NCBI RefSeq assembly: GCF_001586785.1
Contig: NZ_LUFH02000058.1
Coordinates: 1-38,551 of the forward strand
Source: Sphaerospermopsis aphanizomenoides BCCUSP55
GTDB taxonomy: Bacteria; Cyanobacteriota; Cyanobacteriia; Cyanobacteriales; Nostocaceae
DNA length: 38,551 bases
Direction of reading: 5' to 3'
Under the pieces are notes generated by a model. The model made no database searches, had not been told where the DNA came from, and saw nothing but the letters and a program-made list of their open reading frames with translations. A program made the translations under genes and the position numbers. Positions 7,918-16,011 of this stretch are shown here, one piece after another; the first letter of the stretch is position 1, and each line of letters begins with the position of its first letter.

Positions 7918-8042
7918 AAGGCAAAAGGCAAGAGGCAAGAGGCAAAAGTTTTTGAATTTTGAATTTTGACTTTTGATTTTTGACTTGATACCTCCCCATC
8001 TCTCCTGCTTATTCACTGTCACCTGTCACCTGTCACCGGTCA
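7918..8042. repeat. Cluster of heptamer repeats between ispG and the Ctp gene
   Basis: Three heptamer types side by side: ggcaaga/ggcaaaa (7918-7948), tttgaat/tttgact (about 7950-7987) and cacctgt (8017-8038). It fills much of the gap between the two minus-strand genes. Confidence 0.8.
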
Positions 8043-8049
8043 TCTCAAT

Positions 8050-9276
8050 TTAAGGATCTACCCAACGTCCATCTGCTTTAATCAGGTTGATTAACTCCTC
8101 CACACCTTGATTTTCTGGGACTTTTTTAATTTCTTCCCTGCCACGATATAAAGAAATGTAACCAGGAGTTTTGCCAACATAACCATAGTCAGCATCTGCC
8201 ATTTCTCCAGGTCCGTTAACAATACAACCCATGACGGCAATATCTAAACCAGTTAAGTGCTTGGTTGCTTCTCTAACTTTATGCAGCACTTCTTCTAGGT
8301 TAAACAGAGTTCTTCCACAGGAAGGACAAGCTACATACTCAACCATTGTTTTCCGCAAACCTAAAGCTTGCAGAATGCTATAACATACAGGAATTTCTTT
8401 TTCTGGGGCTTCAGTTAAAGAAACGCGAATTGTATCACCAATACCATCAGCTAATAATGTGGCAATTCCCGCAGTAGATTTAATTCTGCCATATTCCCCA
8501 TCACCAGCTTCGGTTACGCCCAGATGTAAAGGATAGTCCATACCCAACTCATCCATGCGCTTGGCCATTAACCGATAAGCAGCTACCATCACAGGAACCC
8601 GTGAGGCTTTCATGGAAATAACGATGTTGTAAAAATCCAAAGATTCACAAATGCGAATGAATTCTAAGGCAGATTCTACCATTCCCTCCGGGGTGTCACC
8701 GTAGGTAAATAGCATTCTTTCTGCTAAAGAACCATGATTAACACCAATTCGCATAGCTTTACCTTGGTCACGCAGAGAAATTACCAAAGGTGCTAAGGTT
8801 TCACGGATTTTTTCGCCAATTTCGTCAAATTCAGCTTTTGTATATTCGGTGCGATCGCTGTTAGGTTTTTCAAACACATACAACCCTGGATTAATTCGCA
8901 CTTTTTCAATGTGTTTAGAAACTTCCAGGGCAATTTTCATGCCATTGTGATGGACATCGGCAACAATGGGGACATCGCGGTAAGTTTTGATTAACTTTTC
9001 CTTAATTTCCGCCAAAGCTTTGGCATGAGCCATACTAGGAACAGTAACGCGGACTATTTCACAGCCAATCTCATGGAGACGACGAATAGCGGCTACAGAA
9101 CCGTCAATATCTAGGGTGTCTTCGTTAATCATTGACTGTACCACCACTGGGTAGCCTCCCCCAACGGTGACATCTCCCACCTTGACAGGACGGGTTTTGC
9201 GGCGTTTGATGGTGGTGTCAAAGGTGGGTTGACTGGATGTAGTGTTGATAGTCTCAAGAGTCGGCAGAGTTTGCAT
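8050..9276 (-). CDS. ispG: 4-hydroxy-3-methylbut-2-en-1-yl diphosphate synthase IspG (GcpE)
   Basis: The penultimate iron-sulfur enzyme of the MEP isoprenoid pathway. It reductively converts MEcPP to HMBPP, with ferredoxin as likely donor in cyanobacteria. The 408-residue protein has the [12 protein letters not shown] entry, the TIM-barrel segment with [11 protein letters not shown] and ADVHHNGM, and [14 protein letters not shown]. The C-terminal cluster domain has [13 protein letters not shown] and [11 protein letters not shown], which supply the [4Fe-4S] cysteines. The ATG at 9276 (MQTLPTLE) gives the N-terminus expected from cyanobacterial IspG. The frame can be extended to a TTG at 9321, which I do not favour. 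It is divergent from the toxin-antitoxin pair; ispD of the same pathway is about 6 kb away. Confidence 0.97.
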   Translation of the reverse strand: MQTLPTLETINTTSSQPTFDTTIKRRKTRPVKVGDVTVGGGYPVVVQSMINEDTLDIDGSVAAIRRLHEIGCEIVRVTVPSMAHAKALAEIKEKLIKTYRDVPIVADVHHNGMKIALEVSKHIEKVRINPGLYVFEKPNSDRTEYTKAEFDEIGEKIRETLAPLVISLRDQGKAMRIGVNHGSLAERMLFTYGDTPEGMVESALEFIRICESLDFYNIVISMKASRVPVMVAAYRLMAKRMDELGMDYPLHLGVTEAGDGEYGRIKSTAGIATLLADGIGDTIRVSLTEAPEKEIPVCYSILQALGLRKTMVEYVACPSCGRTLFNLEEVLHKVREATKHLTGLDIAVMGCIVNGPGEMADADYGYVGKTPGYISLYRGREEIKKVPENQGVEELINLIKADGRWVDP

Positions 9277-9474
9277 AACCTCAATAGGTAGATTTTCTGT
9301 AGCTAAAATATCAGATTGCAAGGGGTTCTGTTTCCCAGATTGCCACAGTTGAGGCTCTTTTGGGTAATGAAGTGGGAAATTTAGAAAATTGGATATGTCT
9401 ATGGTAGGTATTGGTTTAGTGTCTTCGAGATGCGATCGCCAGCCAAAACTTTTTCTATTACGTTTTTATCCATA

Positions 9475-9495
9475 ATGGTGTCATTTTGTCACCAT
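9475..9495. promoter_or_regulatory. Inverted repeat upstream of the toxin-antitoxin operon
   Basis: ATGGTG (9475-9480) and CACCAT (9490-9495) form a perfect 6-base inverted repeat. With one mismatch it extends to ATGGTGtC/GtCACCAT around ATTTT. It lies 40 bases before the antitoxin ATG, where autoregulatory operators of such modules sit. Operator function is inferred. Confidence 0.45.
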
Positions 9496-9534
9496 AGTGT
9501 TAAAATGAAATTTCATACATATTTAAAATTAGCT

Positions 9535-9825
9535 ATGTCTTCCACTTCTTCTGTTAATGATGCAAGGGTGACAGCAAGGATTCCCTCTCAAATTAAGGCA
9601 ACTTTAGAACAAGCAGCTGCTTTATCTGGGGCTACTTTAAATCAATTTTTAGTTCAATCAGCCCTGAAAGAAGCTCACAAAATTCTAGAAGCAGAAAGGG
9701 TAATTAATTTATCCCAACAAGATGCAGATACAGTTTTTAGCCTAATTGAAAATCCTCCTGAACCTAATTCAGCCTTAAAAGCTGCTGCTGTTAGACATCA
9801 AGAATTCTTCCGTGAAAATCATTGA
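9535..9825 (+). CDS. DUF1778 (TacA-like) antitoxin
   Basis: A 96-residue antitoxin of a type II module. The N-terminal half is a ribbon-helix-helix DNA-binding domain: DARVTARIPSQIKATLEQAAALSGATLNQFLVQSA is the classical DUF1778 pattern (stated here as about residues 9-43). The C-terminal half (ISL-like helix, SLIENPPEPNSALKAAAVRHQEFF) is the region that wraps the acetyltransferase toxin in relatives. It would bind its own promoter as a toxin-antitoxin complex. The ATG at 9535 gives the family N-terminus; an in-frame ATG at 9505 and a GTG-less longer frame to 9430 have no such support. Its end overlaps the toxin start by 14 bases. Confidence 0.9.
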   Translation: MSSTSSVNDARVTARIPSQIKATLEQAAALSGATLNQFLVQSALKEAHKILEAERVINLSQQDADTVFSLIENPPEPNSALKAAAVRHQEFFRENH

Positions 9826-10306
9826 ACTTCTGAACAAGTCTCATAACAGAGAAACTTTTAATTGTGGGAATGAACTACTAAATCAATTTCTGACTCGCAC
9901 CGCGCGTCAGCATATTCAAAAAGGAATTTCTCGCACTTTTGTTTTGGTAGATACAGAACAACCTGAAACTATTATCGGTTTCTTCACTTTATCAATTTGT
10001 GAAGTGAAAGCCGAAAAGTTACCACCACAGCTTGCAAAAAAATACCCTACAACAGTTCCTGGTGTTAAACTAGCACGCTTGGCTGTTACCCAGGACTGGC
10101 AAAGTCAAGGAATAGGTGAAATTCTCATGATTGAAGCAATGAAAAGAGCTTTGGTAATTGCCGAGAATGCAGGAGTAATTGGTTTATTTGTTGATGCTAA
10201 AGATGAAAAAGCTCAAATTTATTATCAACGTTATGATTTTTTTAGTCTTGTAGATGTTCCTTTAGAAATGTTCTTACCTCTAGAAACTATCAAAAAATTA
10301 TTTTAA
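9812..10306 (+). CDS. GNAT-family acetyltransferase toxin (TacT-like)
   Basis: A 164-residue GNAT protein starting at GTG 9812 inside the antitoxin's 3' end, the standard layout for DUF1778-GNAT pairs. It has the typical entrance FNCGNELLNQFLTRTARQHIQKGISRTFVLVD and the IGFFTLS strand. The acetyl-CoA loop region is LARLAVTQDWQSQGIGEIL (about 90-108), with Q-S-Q-G-I-G as the pyrophosphate-binding motif. IYYQRYDFF, with the conserved Tyr of this toxin class, is near the C-terminus. Relatives acetylate the amino group of charged tRNAs and so stop translation. Whether this copy is active is not known, but all visible motifs are intact. Confidence 0.9.
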   Translation: MKIIELLNKSHNRETFNCGNELLNQFLTRTARQHIQKGISRTFVLVDTEQPETIIGFFTLSICEVKAEKLPPQLAKKYPTTVPGVKLARLAVTQDWQSQGIGEILMIEAMKRALVIAENAGVIGLFVDAKDEKAQIYYQRYDFFSLVDVPLEMFLPLETIKKLF

Positions 10307-10375
10307 AAGATGAAAACAGTTTTGATTAAAAATTTAATTTATTTCAGTTATAAAGACAAAGATTAATATTACATT

Positions 10376-11407
10376 ATGACTACCCAAACAACCACCCAAC
10401 TCCCCATTCCTCCCCACTTCAACCCCTCAAAAGTCGGTGAATTATGGCGCGTACCTTACCAACAAAGGGCAGCTGACGCAGAAGCATGGACAAAACAACA
10501 AAACATCCCTCCAGCATCAACAGATAAAAATCGCATTTGTCTATTATTAATAGATGTCCAAAACACCTTTTGTATTCCCGATTTTGAATTGTATGTAGGT
10601 GGACAAACAGGAACAGGTGCAGTTGATGATAATCAAAGATTGTGTGCATTTATTTATCGCAACTTGGGCGTAATTACCAAAATTATCCCCACTCTAGATA
10701 CTCACACAGCCATGCAAATTTTCCATCCGATTTATTGGATCAATGCAGATGGAGAACACCCCACACCAGCAGCAACTAATATCACCCCAGCAGATATAGA
10801 CGCAGGTATTTGGCAAGTTAACCCAGCAGTTGCTAGTAGTGTGACAAATGGCGATTATGAATTATTAAAAAAACAGGCTTATCACTACGTTAAAAAACTC
10901 AGCCAAGATGGAAAATATCCGCTCACAGTTTGGCCTTACCATTCCATGTTAGGAGGAATTGGTCATGCTTTAGTTTCCTCAGTAGAAGAAGCCATATTCT
11001 TTCATGGTATCGCTCGTCAAACTCAAACCCAATTTGAGTTAAAAGGAGAAAATCCTTTAACCGAAAATTATTCTATTTTACGTCCAGAAGTTTTAACAGG
11101 ATTTGATGAAAAGCCAATTGGACAAAAAAACACAAACTTGATTAAACAACTATTAGAATTTGATAGAGTGATTATTGGTGGACAAGCTAAAAGTCATTGT
11201 GTTGCTTGGACAATTGAAGATTTATTAACCGAAATTCAACAGGTAGATAGCACCCTGACAAATAAAATTTATCTACTTGAAGATTGCACCTCACCTGTTG
11301 TTGTTCCCGGAGTAGTTGACTACACAGAACAAGCTAATGCAACATTTGCTAGATTTGCAGCAGCAGGAATGCACATTATTAAATCTACCGCACAGAACTT
11401 TATTTAA
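10376..11407 (+). CDS. Isochorismatase-fold cysteine hydrolase (nicotinamidase-like)
   Basis: A 343-residue cytosolic protein with the cysteine-hydrolase (isochorismatase) fold. LLLIDVQNTFC (about 57-67) supplies the catalytic Asp. The TLDTHTAMQIFHPIYW segment (about 101-116) corresponds to the metal-binding DxHxxxxxxF region. IGGQAKSHCVAWT (about 264-276) contains the nucleophilic Cys. It is much longer than simple nicotinamidases (about 200 aa): there is an N-terminal extension of about 50 residues and a central insertion around WPYHSMLGGIGHALVSSVEEAI, where simple members have a short loop. The substrate is uncertain; nicotinamide or another amide is possible. It begins 69 bases after the toxin gene and may be independently transcribed. 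Confidence 0.85.
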   Translation: MTTQTTTQLPIPPHFNPSKVGELWRVPYQQRAADAEAWTKQQNIPPASTDKNRICLLLIDVQNTFCIPDFELYVGGQTGTGAVDDNQRLCAFIYRNLGVITKIIPTLDTHTAMQIFHPIYWINADGEHPTPAATNITPADIDAGIWQVNPAVASSVTNGDYELLKKQAYHYVKKLSQDGKYPLTVWPYHSMLGGIGHALVSSVEEAIFFHGIARQTQTQFELKGENPLTENYSILRPEVLTGFDEKPIGQKNTNLIKQLLEFDRVIIGGQAKSHCVAWTIEDLLTEIQQVDSTLTNKIYLLEDCTSPVVVPGVVDYTEQANATFARFAAAGMHIIKSTAQNFI

Positions 11408-11512
11408 TGGAGCGAAAAGACACAGGAACGCAAAGATTTCACAGAGAAACACAGAGAACTACTCCGCGAACCTCTGCGCTTACCTCTGTGATCCTCTGCG
11501 TTTTAAAAATCC
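11408..11512. repeat. Intergenic repeat-like sequence between convergent genes
   Basis: A short stretch rich in 'acagagaaacacagag' and 'cctctgcgcttacctctgtgatcctctgcg' style words (each quoted in part). Similar wording recurs around 36000-36075. This kind of degenerate repeat is common between genes in Nostocales. No gene is supported here. Confidence 0.45.
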
Positions 11513-12397
11513 TCATTTCAAATACTCCTTGGGATTTTTTGCAGTCCAACCAAGGGCTTCATTAGCACGAATTTCAAAATGTAGATGTGGTTCTTGAGAA
11601 GTTGGTTGGCCTGTAGTACCCACAGTTCCTAAGATGTCACCTTGTTTTACTCGTTGTCCTAGAGTAACTTGAATACTATCAAGTTGGGCATAACGAGTTT
11701 GTAGTCCACCTGCGTGGTTAATAATTACTAATTTGCCATAACTAGTCTGGTCTTTGGCAAATACTACAATACCTGGTGCGATCGCTTGTACGGTCGTACC
11801 TACTGGTGCTACTAAATCTACACCACTATGAAAAAAAACTTTACCTGATGGTTGTTCAATTTGCCATCCATAAGGTAGGGCTATAGTTGTATTATTTGGT
11901 AAAGGATATCCAAATGTTGTTTCCGATGGTGGAGTTTGTCCAGGGGAAGCAGTAATGATCCGATTCGGTGTTCCTGTGACTCCTGGAACAACGGGAACAA
12001 AAACTACTCTAGGATTTTCTTGACAACCATTAATTTCAAACAAGGTATCTTGACGCACTTTGTACTTTGTGGCAACTTGTCGCCAAGTTTGACCATTAGG
12101 TACTTGTACAACAATTCCATCGAAGGGGGGAATCTGAAGTTGGGTACCCGCTGTGAGTATTCTGTTATTAACAGATGGATTCATACCAGCAATTGTTTTT
12201 GGCTGGAGATTGTAACGCTCGGCTATACTCTCTAAAGTCTCACCACTAGTAACTTGATAGCGTTGGATACGGGATAGCGCCGGAGTTGGACAACTGGGTA
12301 CAGCAGCATTGGCGTTTTGGGCTGGTGGTAATGTGGCTATTATCCCCAAAACACTCATTAAGCTATATAAAAACAATGGACAATAGGAACAGGTCAT
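11513..12397 (-). CDS. LysM domain / M23 family metallopeptidase (murein hydrolase)
   Basis: A 294-residue exported protein. The N-terminus is a hydrophobic signal-like segment ending PPAQNANAA (about 24-32). Two LysM-type modules follow: YQVTSGETLESIAERYNLQPKTI (about 47-69), and NGQTWRQVATKYKVRQDTLFEING (about 101-124). The M23 LytM-type domain has FHSGVDLVAPVGT (first zinc His and Asp), INHAGGLQTRYAQL and EPHLHFEI (last His pair). It would bind peptidoglycan and cleave peptide cross-links during cell-wall growth or septation, or act as an amidase activator if degenerate; the zinc residues look intact. It is divergent from the HtrA gene across 197 bases. Confidence 0.92.
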   Translation of the reverse strand: MTCSYCPLFLYSLMSVLGIIATLPPAQNANAAVPSCPTPALSRIQRYQVTSGETLESIAERYNLQPKTIAGMNPSVNNRILTAGTQLQIPPFDGIVVQVPNGQTWRQVATKYKVRQDTLFEINGCQENPRVVFVPVVPGVTGTPNRIITASPGQTPPSETTFGYPLPNNTTIALPYGWQIEQPSGKVFFHSGVDLVAPVGTTVQAIAPGIVVFAKDQTSYGKLVIINHAGGLQTRYAQLDSIQVTLGQRVKQGDILGTVGTTGQPTSQEPHLHFEIRANEALGWTAKNPKEYLK

Positions 12398-12594
12398 GTC
12401 AAAAAGTTTCCAACTCGCTAATTCTAGATTCTAGATCGCTAATCTTAAAGATAGGATAATTTTTTTGCTTGACTGGCTTTGATCCCCAAATATGTATTCA
12501 ATTTCTGTAAATAAATCTGTTCACTTATCATTTACTTGACTACACTGGGGAATTAGTAACGGTCTTTCTGTGAGTGCAATTATTCTTAATTAAT

Positions 12595-13797
12595 ATGAAG
12601 TTATCTGTAAAGCAACTAGCGGTTTACCTGTTTTTAGTGGCTATTGGTGGTGGTGCAGGTGTGTTTGGTAGCCGATATTTTTCACACCAGCATCACTCTT
12701 TTCAAGAGTTAAAAAATGTTGCAGTGGCTTTGCCCCCAGAAGTTGTTGTTCCTGATCCTGTTCAGGGAATTTATTCTGCTGGTAGTAATAATGTCAATTT
12801 TATTGCCACGGCTGTTCAAAAAGTTGGACCTGCTGTGGTGCGAATTAATGCTACTCGTAAAGTGGCAAATCCTATTTCTGAAGCTTTGAAAAATCCTATG
12901 TGGAGGCGTTTTTTTGGGGAGGATGAAGAACCAATTCCCTCAGAACGAATTGAGCGTGGTACAGGTTCGGGGTTTATTTTGAGCGCCGATGGTCAATTGT
13001 TGACTAATGCTCATGTAGTAGCTGATACAGATACAGTACAAGTAACTCTTAAAGACGGGCGGACTTTTGAGGGTAAGGTGGTCGGAGTTGATACGGTGAC
13101 AGATGTAGCAGTAGTCAAAATTCCGGCGGATAAATTACCGACAGTGAAATTAGGCAATTCCCAAAACTTAATTCCTGGACAGTGGGCGATCGCCATTGGT
13201 AATCCTTTGGGTTTAGATAATACTGTAACTATTGGTATTATCAGTGCCACCGACCGCACTAGCGCCCAGGTTGGTGTTCCTGATAAGCGTGTGAGTTTCA
13301 TCCAAACCGATGCAGCAATTAACCCTGGTAACTCTGGTGGTCCTCTGTTAAACGCCCAGGGAGAAGTGATTGGCGTTAATACTGCCATTCGTGCTGATGC
13401 TCAAGGGCTTGGTTTTGCTATTCCCATCGAAACGGCTGCCCGCATAGCTAATGAGCTATTTACCAAAGGCAAAGCAGAACACCCATTTTTAGGAATTGAA
13501 ATGGTAGACCTTTCACCTACCAAAAAGCAACAGTTAAATCAAGAACAGCAGCTGAAAATCCAGTCAGATGTCGGTATTGCCATTAAGGGAGTTTTGGAAA
13601 ATTCCCCAGCACAAAAAGGCGGCTTACTTCCTGGCGATGTGATTCAAAGAATCAACGGTAAAGCGGTGAAAAATTCAGCCCAATTACAAAAGATAGTTGA
13701 GTTTAGTAAAGTCGGTGACATTCTTGCCATCGAAGTCAACCGTAATGGCAAAACTCAAACCTTCCAAATTCGATCAGGAACTTATCCACAAAAATAG
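12595..13797 (+). CDS. HtrA/Deg-type trypsin-like serine protease with PDZ domain
   Basis: A 400-residue periplasmic or membrane-tethered quality-control protease. The N-terminal hydrophobic segment QLAVYLFLVAIGGGAGVFG is a signal/anchor. The chymotrypsin-fold domain has all three catalytic residues: His140 in LTNAHVV, Asp170 in TDVAVVK and Ser247 in NPGNSGGPL. A single C-terminal PDZ domain carries VLENSPAQKGGLLPGDVIQRING. Cyanobacteria have three such enzymes (HtrA, HhoA, HhoB); I cannot assign which. The ATG at 12595 is chosen over a GTG seven codons earlier because it gives a clean MKLSVKQL signal start. Confidence 0.95.
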   Translation: MKLSVKQLAVYLFLVAIGGGAGVFGSRYFSHQHHSFQELKNVAVALPPEVVVPDPVQGIYSAGSNNVNFIATAVQKVGPAVVRINATRKVANPISEALKNPMWRRFFGEDEEPIPSERIERGTGSGFILSADGQLLTNAHVVADTDTVQVTLKDGRTFEGKVVGVDTVTDVAVVKIPADKLPTVKLGNSQNLIPGQWAIAIGNPLGLDNTVTIGIISATDRTSAQVGVPDKRVSFIQTDAAINPGNSGGPLLNAQGEVIGVNTAIRADAQGLGFAIPIETAARIANELFTKGKAEHPFLGIEMVDLSPTKKQQLNQEQQLKIQSDVGIAIKGVLENSPAQKGGLLPGDVIQRINGKAVKNSAQLQKIVEFSKVGDILAIEVNRNGKTQTFQIRSGTYPQK

Positions 13798-13801
13798 TTA
13801 C

Positions 13802-13836
13802 CAATTGATAATTGATAATTGATAATTGACAATTGT
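13802..13836. repeat. Heptamer repeat, (attgata)n type
   Basis: Four seven-base units starting five bases after the HtrA stop codon. Confidence 0.8.
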
Positions 13837-13985
13837 TTCATTTAAGCTTTAAAACCTCCCCTTGGAAGGGAAAAAAAAAGAAAAAAATTTCGATTTTTCA
13901 AACCTATTCCTTGAAAGGAGAGGTAATTGTTTACCCTGAGCGAAGCCGAAGGGTCAATTATCCATTGTTAATTGTCTACTCTTGA

Positions 13986-14019
13986 AGGGTACAGGCGTGG
14001 TTGTTCACGTCTGTACTCT
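13986..14019. terminator. Long hairpin between convergent genes
   Basis: AGGGTACAGGCGTG (13986-13999) pairs with CACGTCTGTACTCT (14006-14019): a 14-bp stem with two G-U pairs on the plus strand and a 6-base loop. It sits 3 bases past the stop of the DUF760 gene (minus strand) and downstream of HtrA. No U-run follows on either strand, so it may be a dispersed palindrome acting as a barrier rather than a classical terminator. Confidence 0.55.
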
Positions 14020-14022
14020 TAA

Positions 14023-14367
14023 CTATTGATTAGACAAATGCTCTAGTTGCATTCTTTGTTCCATCTGACGCAAAAAATACCCGGTCATCATTGCTGATGC
14101 TAACAGTCCAGCTAAGTTGTCCCTGTCTGTGGTAATTTGGACATTGAAATTTTCCGCTGGGAGCATTCCCACAAGTCCTTGGACATTCTGGGAAATGATT
14201 TGTTTAATTTCGGGGCTGACAGACTGGGCTACACGGGCGAGAACGTCAGGAGATTGATGCTGTAAATATTTGAGCAATTGATTCGGGTTTTCTCCCAAGT
14301 GATCGTTCAGAAGCTGATTAGTGTGTTCCTCAGAGTTGTCATTCAAAAAGTCAGGATCAAACACCAT
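14023..14367 (-). CDS. DUF760 family protein
   Basis: A 114-residue acidic helical protein of the DUF760 family, found in cyanobacteria and plastid-bearing eukaryotes. The diagnostic core is NQLLKYLQHQSPDVLARVAQSVSPEIKQIIS, followed by NVQGLVGMLP, FNVQITTDRDNLAGLLASAMMTGYFLR and MEQRMQLE (positions about 27-110). No enzymatic motif or signal peptide is visible and the cellular role is unknown. MVFDPDFL at 14367 is preferred as start; two more codons (MP) precede it in frame. It lies downstream of scpB on the same strand across a repeat-filled 165-base gap. Confidence 0.88.
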   Translation of the reverse strand: MVFDPDFLNDNSEEHTNQLLNDHLGENPNQLLKYLQHQSPDVLARVAQSVSPEIKQIISQNVQGLVGMLPAENFNVQITTDRDNLAGLLASAMMTGYFLRQMEQRMQLEHLSNQ

Positions 14368-14435
14368 TGGCAATTTTTTTTAGCTTGGTTGCTAATTCTA
14401 CTCTAAACCATAGTACAAGCCTAGCGCATTTATCA

Positions 14436-14541
14436 GAACAGGGAATAGGGAACAGGGAACAGGGAACAGGGAACAGGGAACAGGGAACAGGGAATAGGTA
14501 AAGAATTTTCTCCCCATCACCCCATCACCCCATCACCCCAT
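14436..14541. repeat. Heptamer repeat (gggaaca)n followed by a ccccatca array
   Basis: About eight copies of the seven-base unit gggaaca/gggaata (14436-14498), then three to four copies of the eight-base unit ccccatca (14511-14541). It lies between scpB and the DUF760 gene. The gggaaca type recurs at the end of the membrane-protein gene near 37675. Confidence 0.9.
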
Positions 14542-15084
14542 TTCCCTTTCCCCTGTAACCTCTAACTCCAGTTCTAGCTGTTGTTCTTGCTCGTCTGTAG
14601 GCAACACTTGGGGCAGTTGATCGATTTGGAAATATTGGTGAAACTTCGGTGTAACTTGTAATGAATATGAACGAGAATCGCTGTCTCGGCGTTTGCGAAC
14701 AAAACCCAGTTCTACTAGTTCAGGAACGTGCTGATATACACCTGAACCACGTAAATTAATTAAGTCGCTTTGGAGTATGGGACTATTGAGAGCGATCGCC
14801 GCTAATGTCCGCAAAGCTCCGACACCTAATTCTACAGGTATCAAAGTTTGTACTAAGTCATGAAACTCAGACCTCAGTTGCAAACTATAACCATTTGCAG
14901 TTTCTACGATTTCCAGGGCGCTATCTCGACGGGCATAATTATCCATCAATTCAATTATACCTGCTTCTGCTGTAGCGCGATCGCACCCAGCATACTCGGC
15001 AATTTCACTCACAGACAAGGGTTTACCCTTTAAATACAGAATGGCTTCTATTTTGATTGCTAAAGCTATATTTTTCTTAGACAT
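14533..15084 (-). CDS. scpB: Segregation and condensation protein ScpB
   Basis: The winged-helix kleisin-binding subunit of the SMC-ScpA-ScpB condensin, which organises and segregates the chromosome. The 183-residue protein opens with the family hallmark IEAILYLKGKPLSVSEIAE. The body has LEIVETANGYSLQLRSEF, LSxx-type ALRTLAAIALNSPILQSDLINLRG and ELGFVRKRRDSDSRSYSLQVTPKFHQYF. The C-terminus is Glu/Gln-rich. ATG 15084 (MSKKNIAL) is preferred over the TTG two codons earlier. The 3' end overlaps the ccccatca repeat array, so the last few residues come from repeat-like DNA. scpA and smc are not in the window. Confidence 0.93.
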   Translation of the reverse strand: MSKKNIALAIKIEAILYLKGKPLSVSEIAEYAGCDRATAEAGIIELMDNYARRDSALEIVETANGYSLQLRSEFHDLVQTLIPVELGVGALRTLAAIALNSPILQSDLINLRGSGVYQHVPELVELGFVRKRRDSDSRSYSLQVTPKFHQYFQIDQLPQVLPTDEQEQQLELELEVTGEREMG

Positions 15085-15100
15085 ATTCAATAAGGAATTT

Positions 15101-15130
15101 ACCTGTCACCTGTCACCTGTCACCTGTCAA
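15101..15130. repeat. Heptamer repeat, (cacctgt)n type
   Basis: Four tandem copies of cacctgt between ispD and scpB. Others of this type lie at 2541-2562 (complement), 8017-8038 and 18391-18420. Confidence 0.9.
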
Positions 15131-15811
15131 CTATTCCCTATGACTAAGAATAAATTCAGCGATCGCTAAATCTTGAGGAGTGGTAACTTTCAAATTGGTT
15201 TCCTCTCCTGGAACTATACGTACTTCTATCCCACATTTTTCAAACAACGCCGCATCATCAGTGACTTCCCACCCTTGACGTACACCCTCAGCATGACATT
15301 GTTTTAACAACTGAACATCAAACCCTTGGGGAGTTTGAGCCGCCCAAAGTTTTTCTCGATCAGGTGTACTTTGAATTATGCCACTTTCATCTACAACTTT
15401 GATGGTATCTTTCACAGGTACAGCAGCTATTAACCCAGGACAATGCAAAATAGATTCAGCACAAGTATTAAATAACTCAGGTGTAGCTAAACAACGCGCA
15501 CCATCATGTATTAATACTTGTTTCGCCTCAGATGGTAATGCCTGTAAGCCATTGTAAACTGACTCTTGCCGGGTAGAACCACCAATAATGAATTCAATAG
15601 GTTTTGTTAATTTCAATTCAGATATAATAGCTTTAAAATCTGTCCAGTCATGAGGTTGAGAAATAATACCTATCCAACTAATAGAACTGGCAGCTTCGGC
15701 AGCTAACAAAGTCCAAGCAATTAAGGATTGTGAGCGTACCTGTAGTAGAAGTTTATTGCGGTCAGCACCCATTCTTTTGCCGCTACCTGCGGCGGGAATT
15801 AATAAATACAC
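15131..15811 (-). CDS. ispD: 2-C-methyl-D-erythritol 4-phosphate cytidylyltransferase IspD
   Basis: The third MEP-pathway enzyme; it joins CTP and methylerythritol phosphate to give CDP-ME. The 226-residue protein has the CTP-binding N-terminal loop LIPAAGSGKRMGADRNK, then GGSTRQESVYNGL, HDGARCL (a metal/substrate Asp), AAVPVKDTIK, AAQTPQGF and VTDDAALFE, ending with the TTPQDLAIAE signature. The start is GTG at 15811, because GAGG lies six bases upstream and the result matches the expected N-terminus; a TTG four codons earlier would sit on that ribosome site. It is divergent from the GT9 gene. scpB lies 46 bases downstream beyond a heptamer repeat and may be co-transcribed. Confidence 0.95.
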   Translation of the reverse strand: MYLLIPAAGSGKRMGADRNKLLLQVRSQSLIAWTLLAAEAASSISWIGIISQPHDWTDFKAIISELKLTKPIEFIIGGSTRQESVYNGLQALPSEAKQVLIHDGARCLATPELFNTCAESILHCPGLIAAVPVKDTIKVVDESGIIQSTPDREKLWAAQTPQGFDVQLLKQCHAEGVRQGWEVTDDAALFEKCGIEVRIVPGEETNLKVTTPQDLAIAEFILSHRE

Positions 15812-15910
15812 AACTTTCCTCAATGTTTTAACTATGCACGGGGAGACGGGGAGAATAACTTTCTCCTAAGACCTCTTGTCTGTTCGCTTTTCTGAATTAC
15901 ATATCCCTTA

Positions 15911-15960
15911 CGGGAGCCGGAGGCACTATTATGAATTACGAATTACAAATTACCCATTAC
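15911..15960. repeat. Dispersed repeat fragment plus (aattacg)n heptamers
   Basis: CGGGAGCCGGAGGCACT (15911-15927) is a partial inverted match to the 20-base dispersed word seen at 18355 and 36078. Heptamers of the aattacg type follow (15931-15960). It lies in the divergent spacer between ispD and the GT9 gene. Confidence 0.6.
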
Positions 15961-16011
15961 CTATATTCCCTTAAAATAAGGAGCGATAAGCGTCAATAAA
16001 TATTATTATTT

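Noticed and set aside
7837-8022. 62-codon N-terminal extension of the Ctp protease
   Set aside because: It is made of heptamer repeats; the signal/anchor segment starts at 7836.
14436-14541. Regular short repeats that might suggest a CRISPR array
   Set aside because: Units are seven or eight bases, head to tail, with no spacers.
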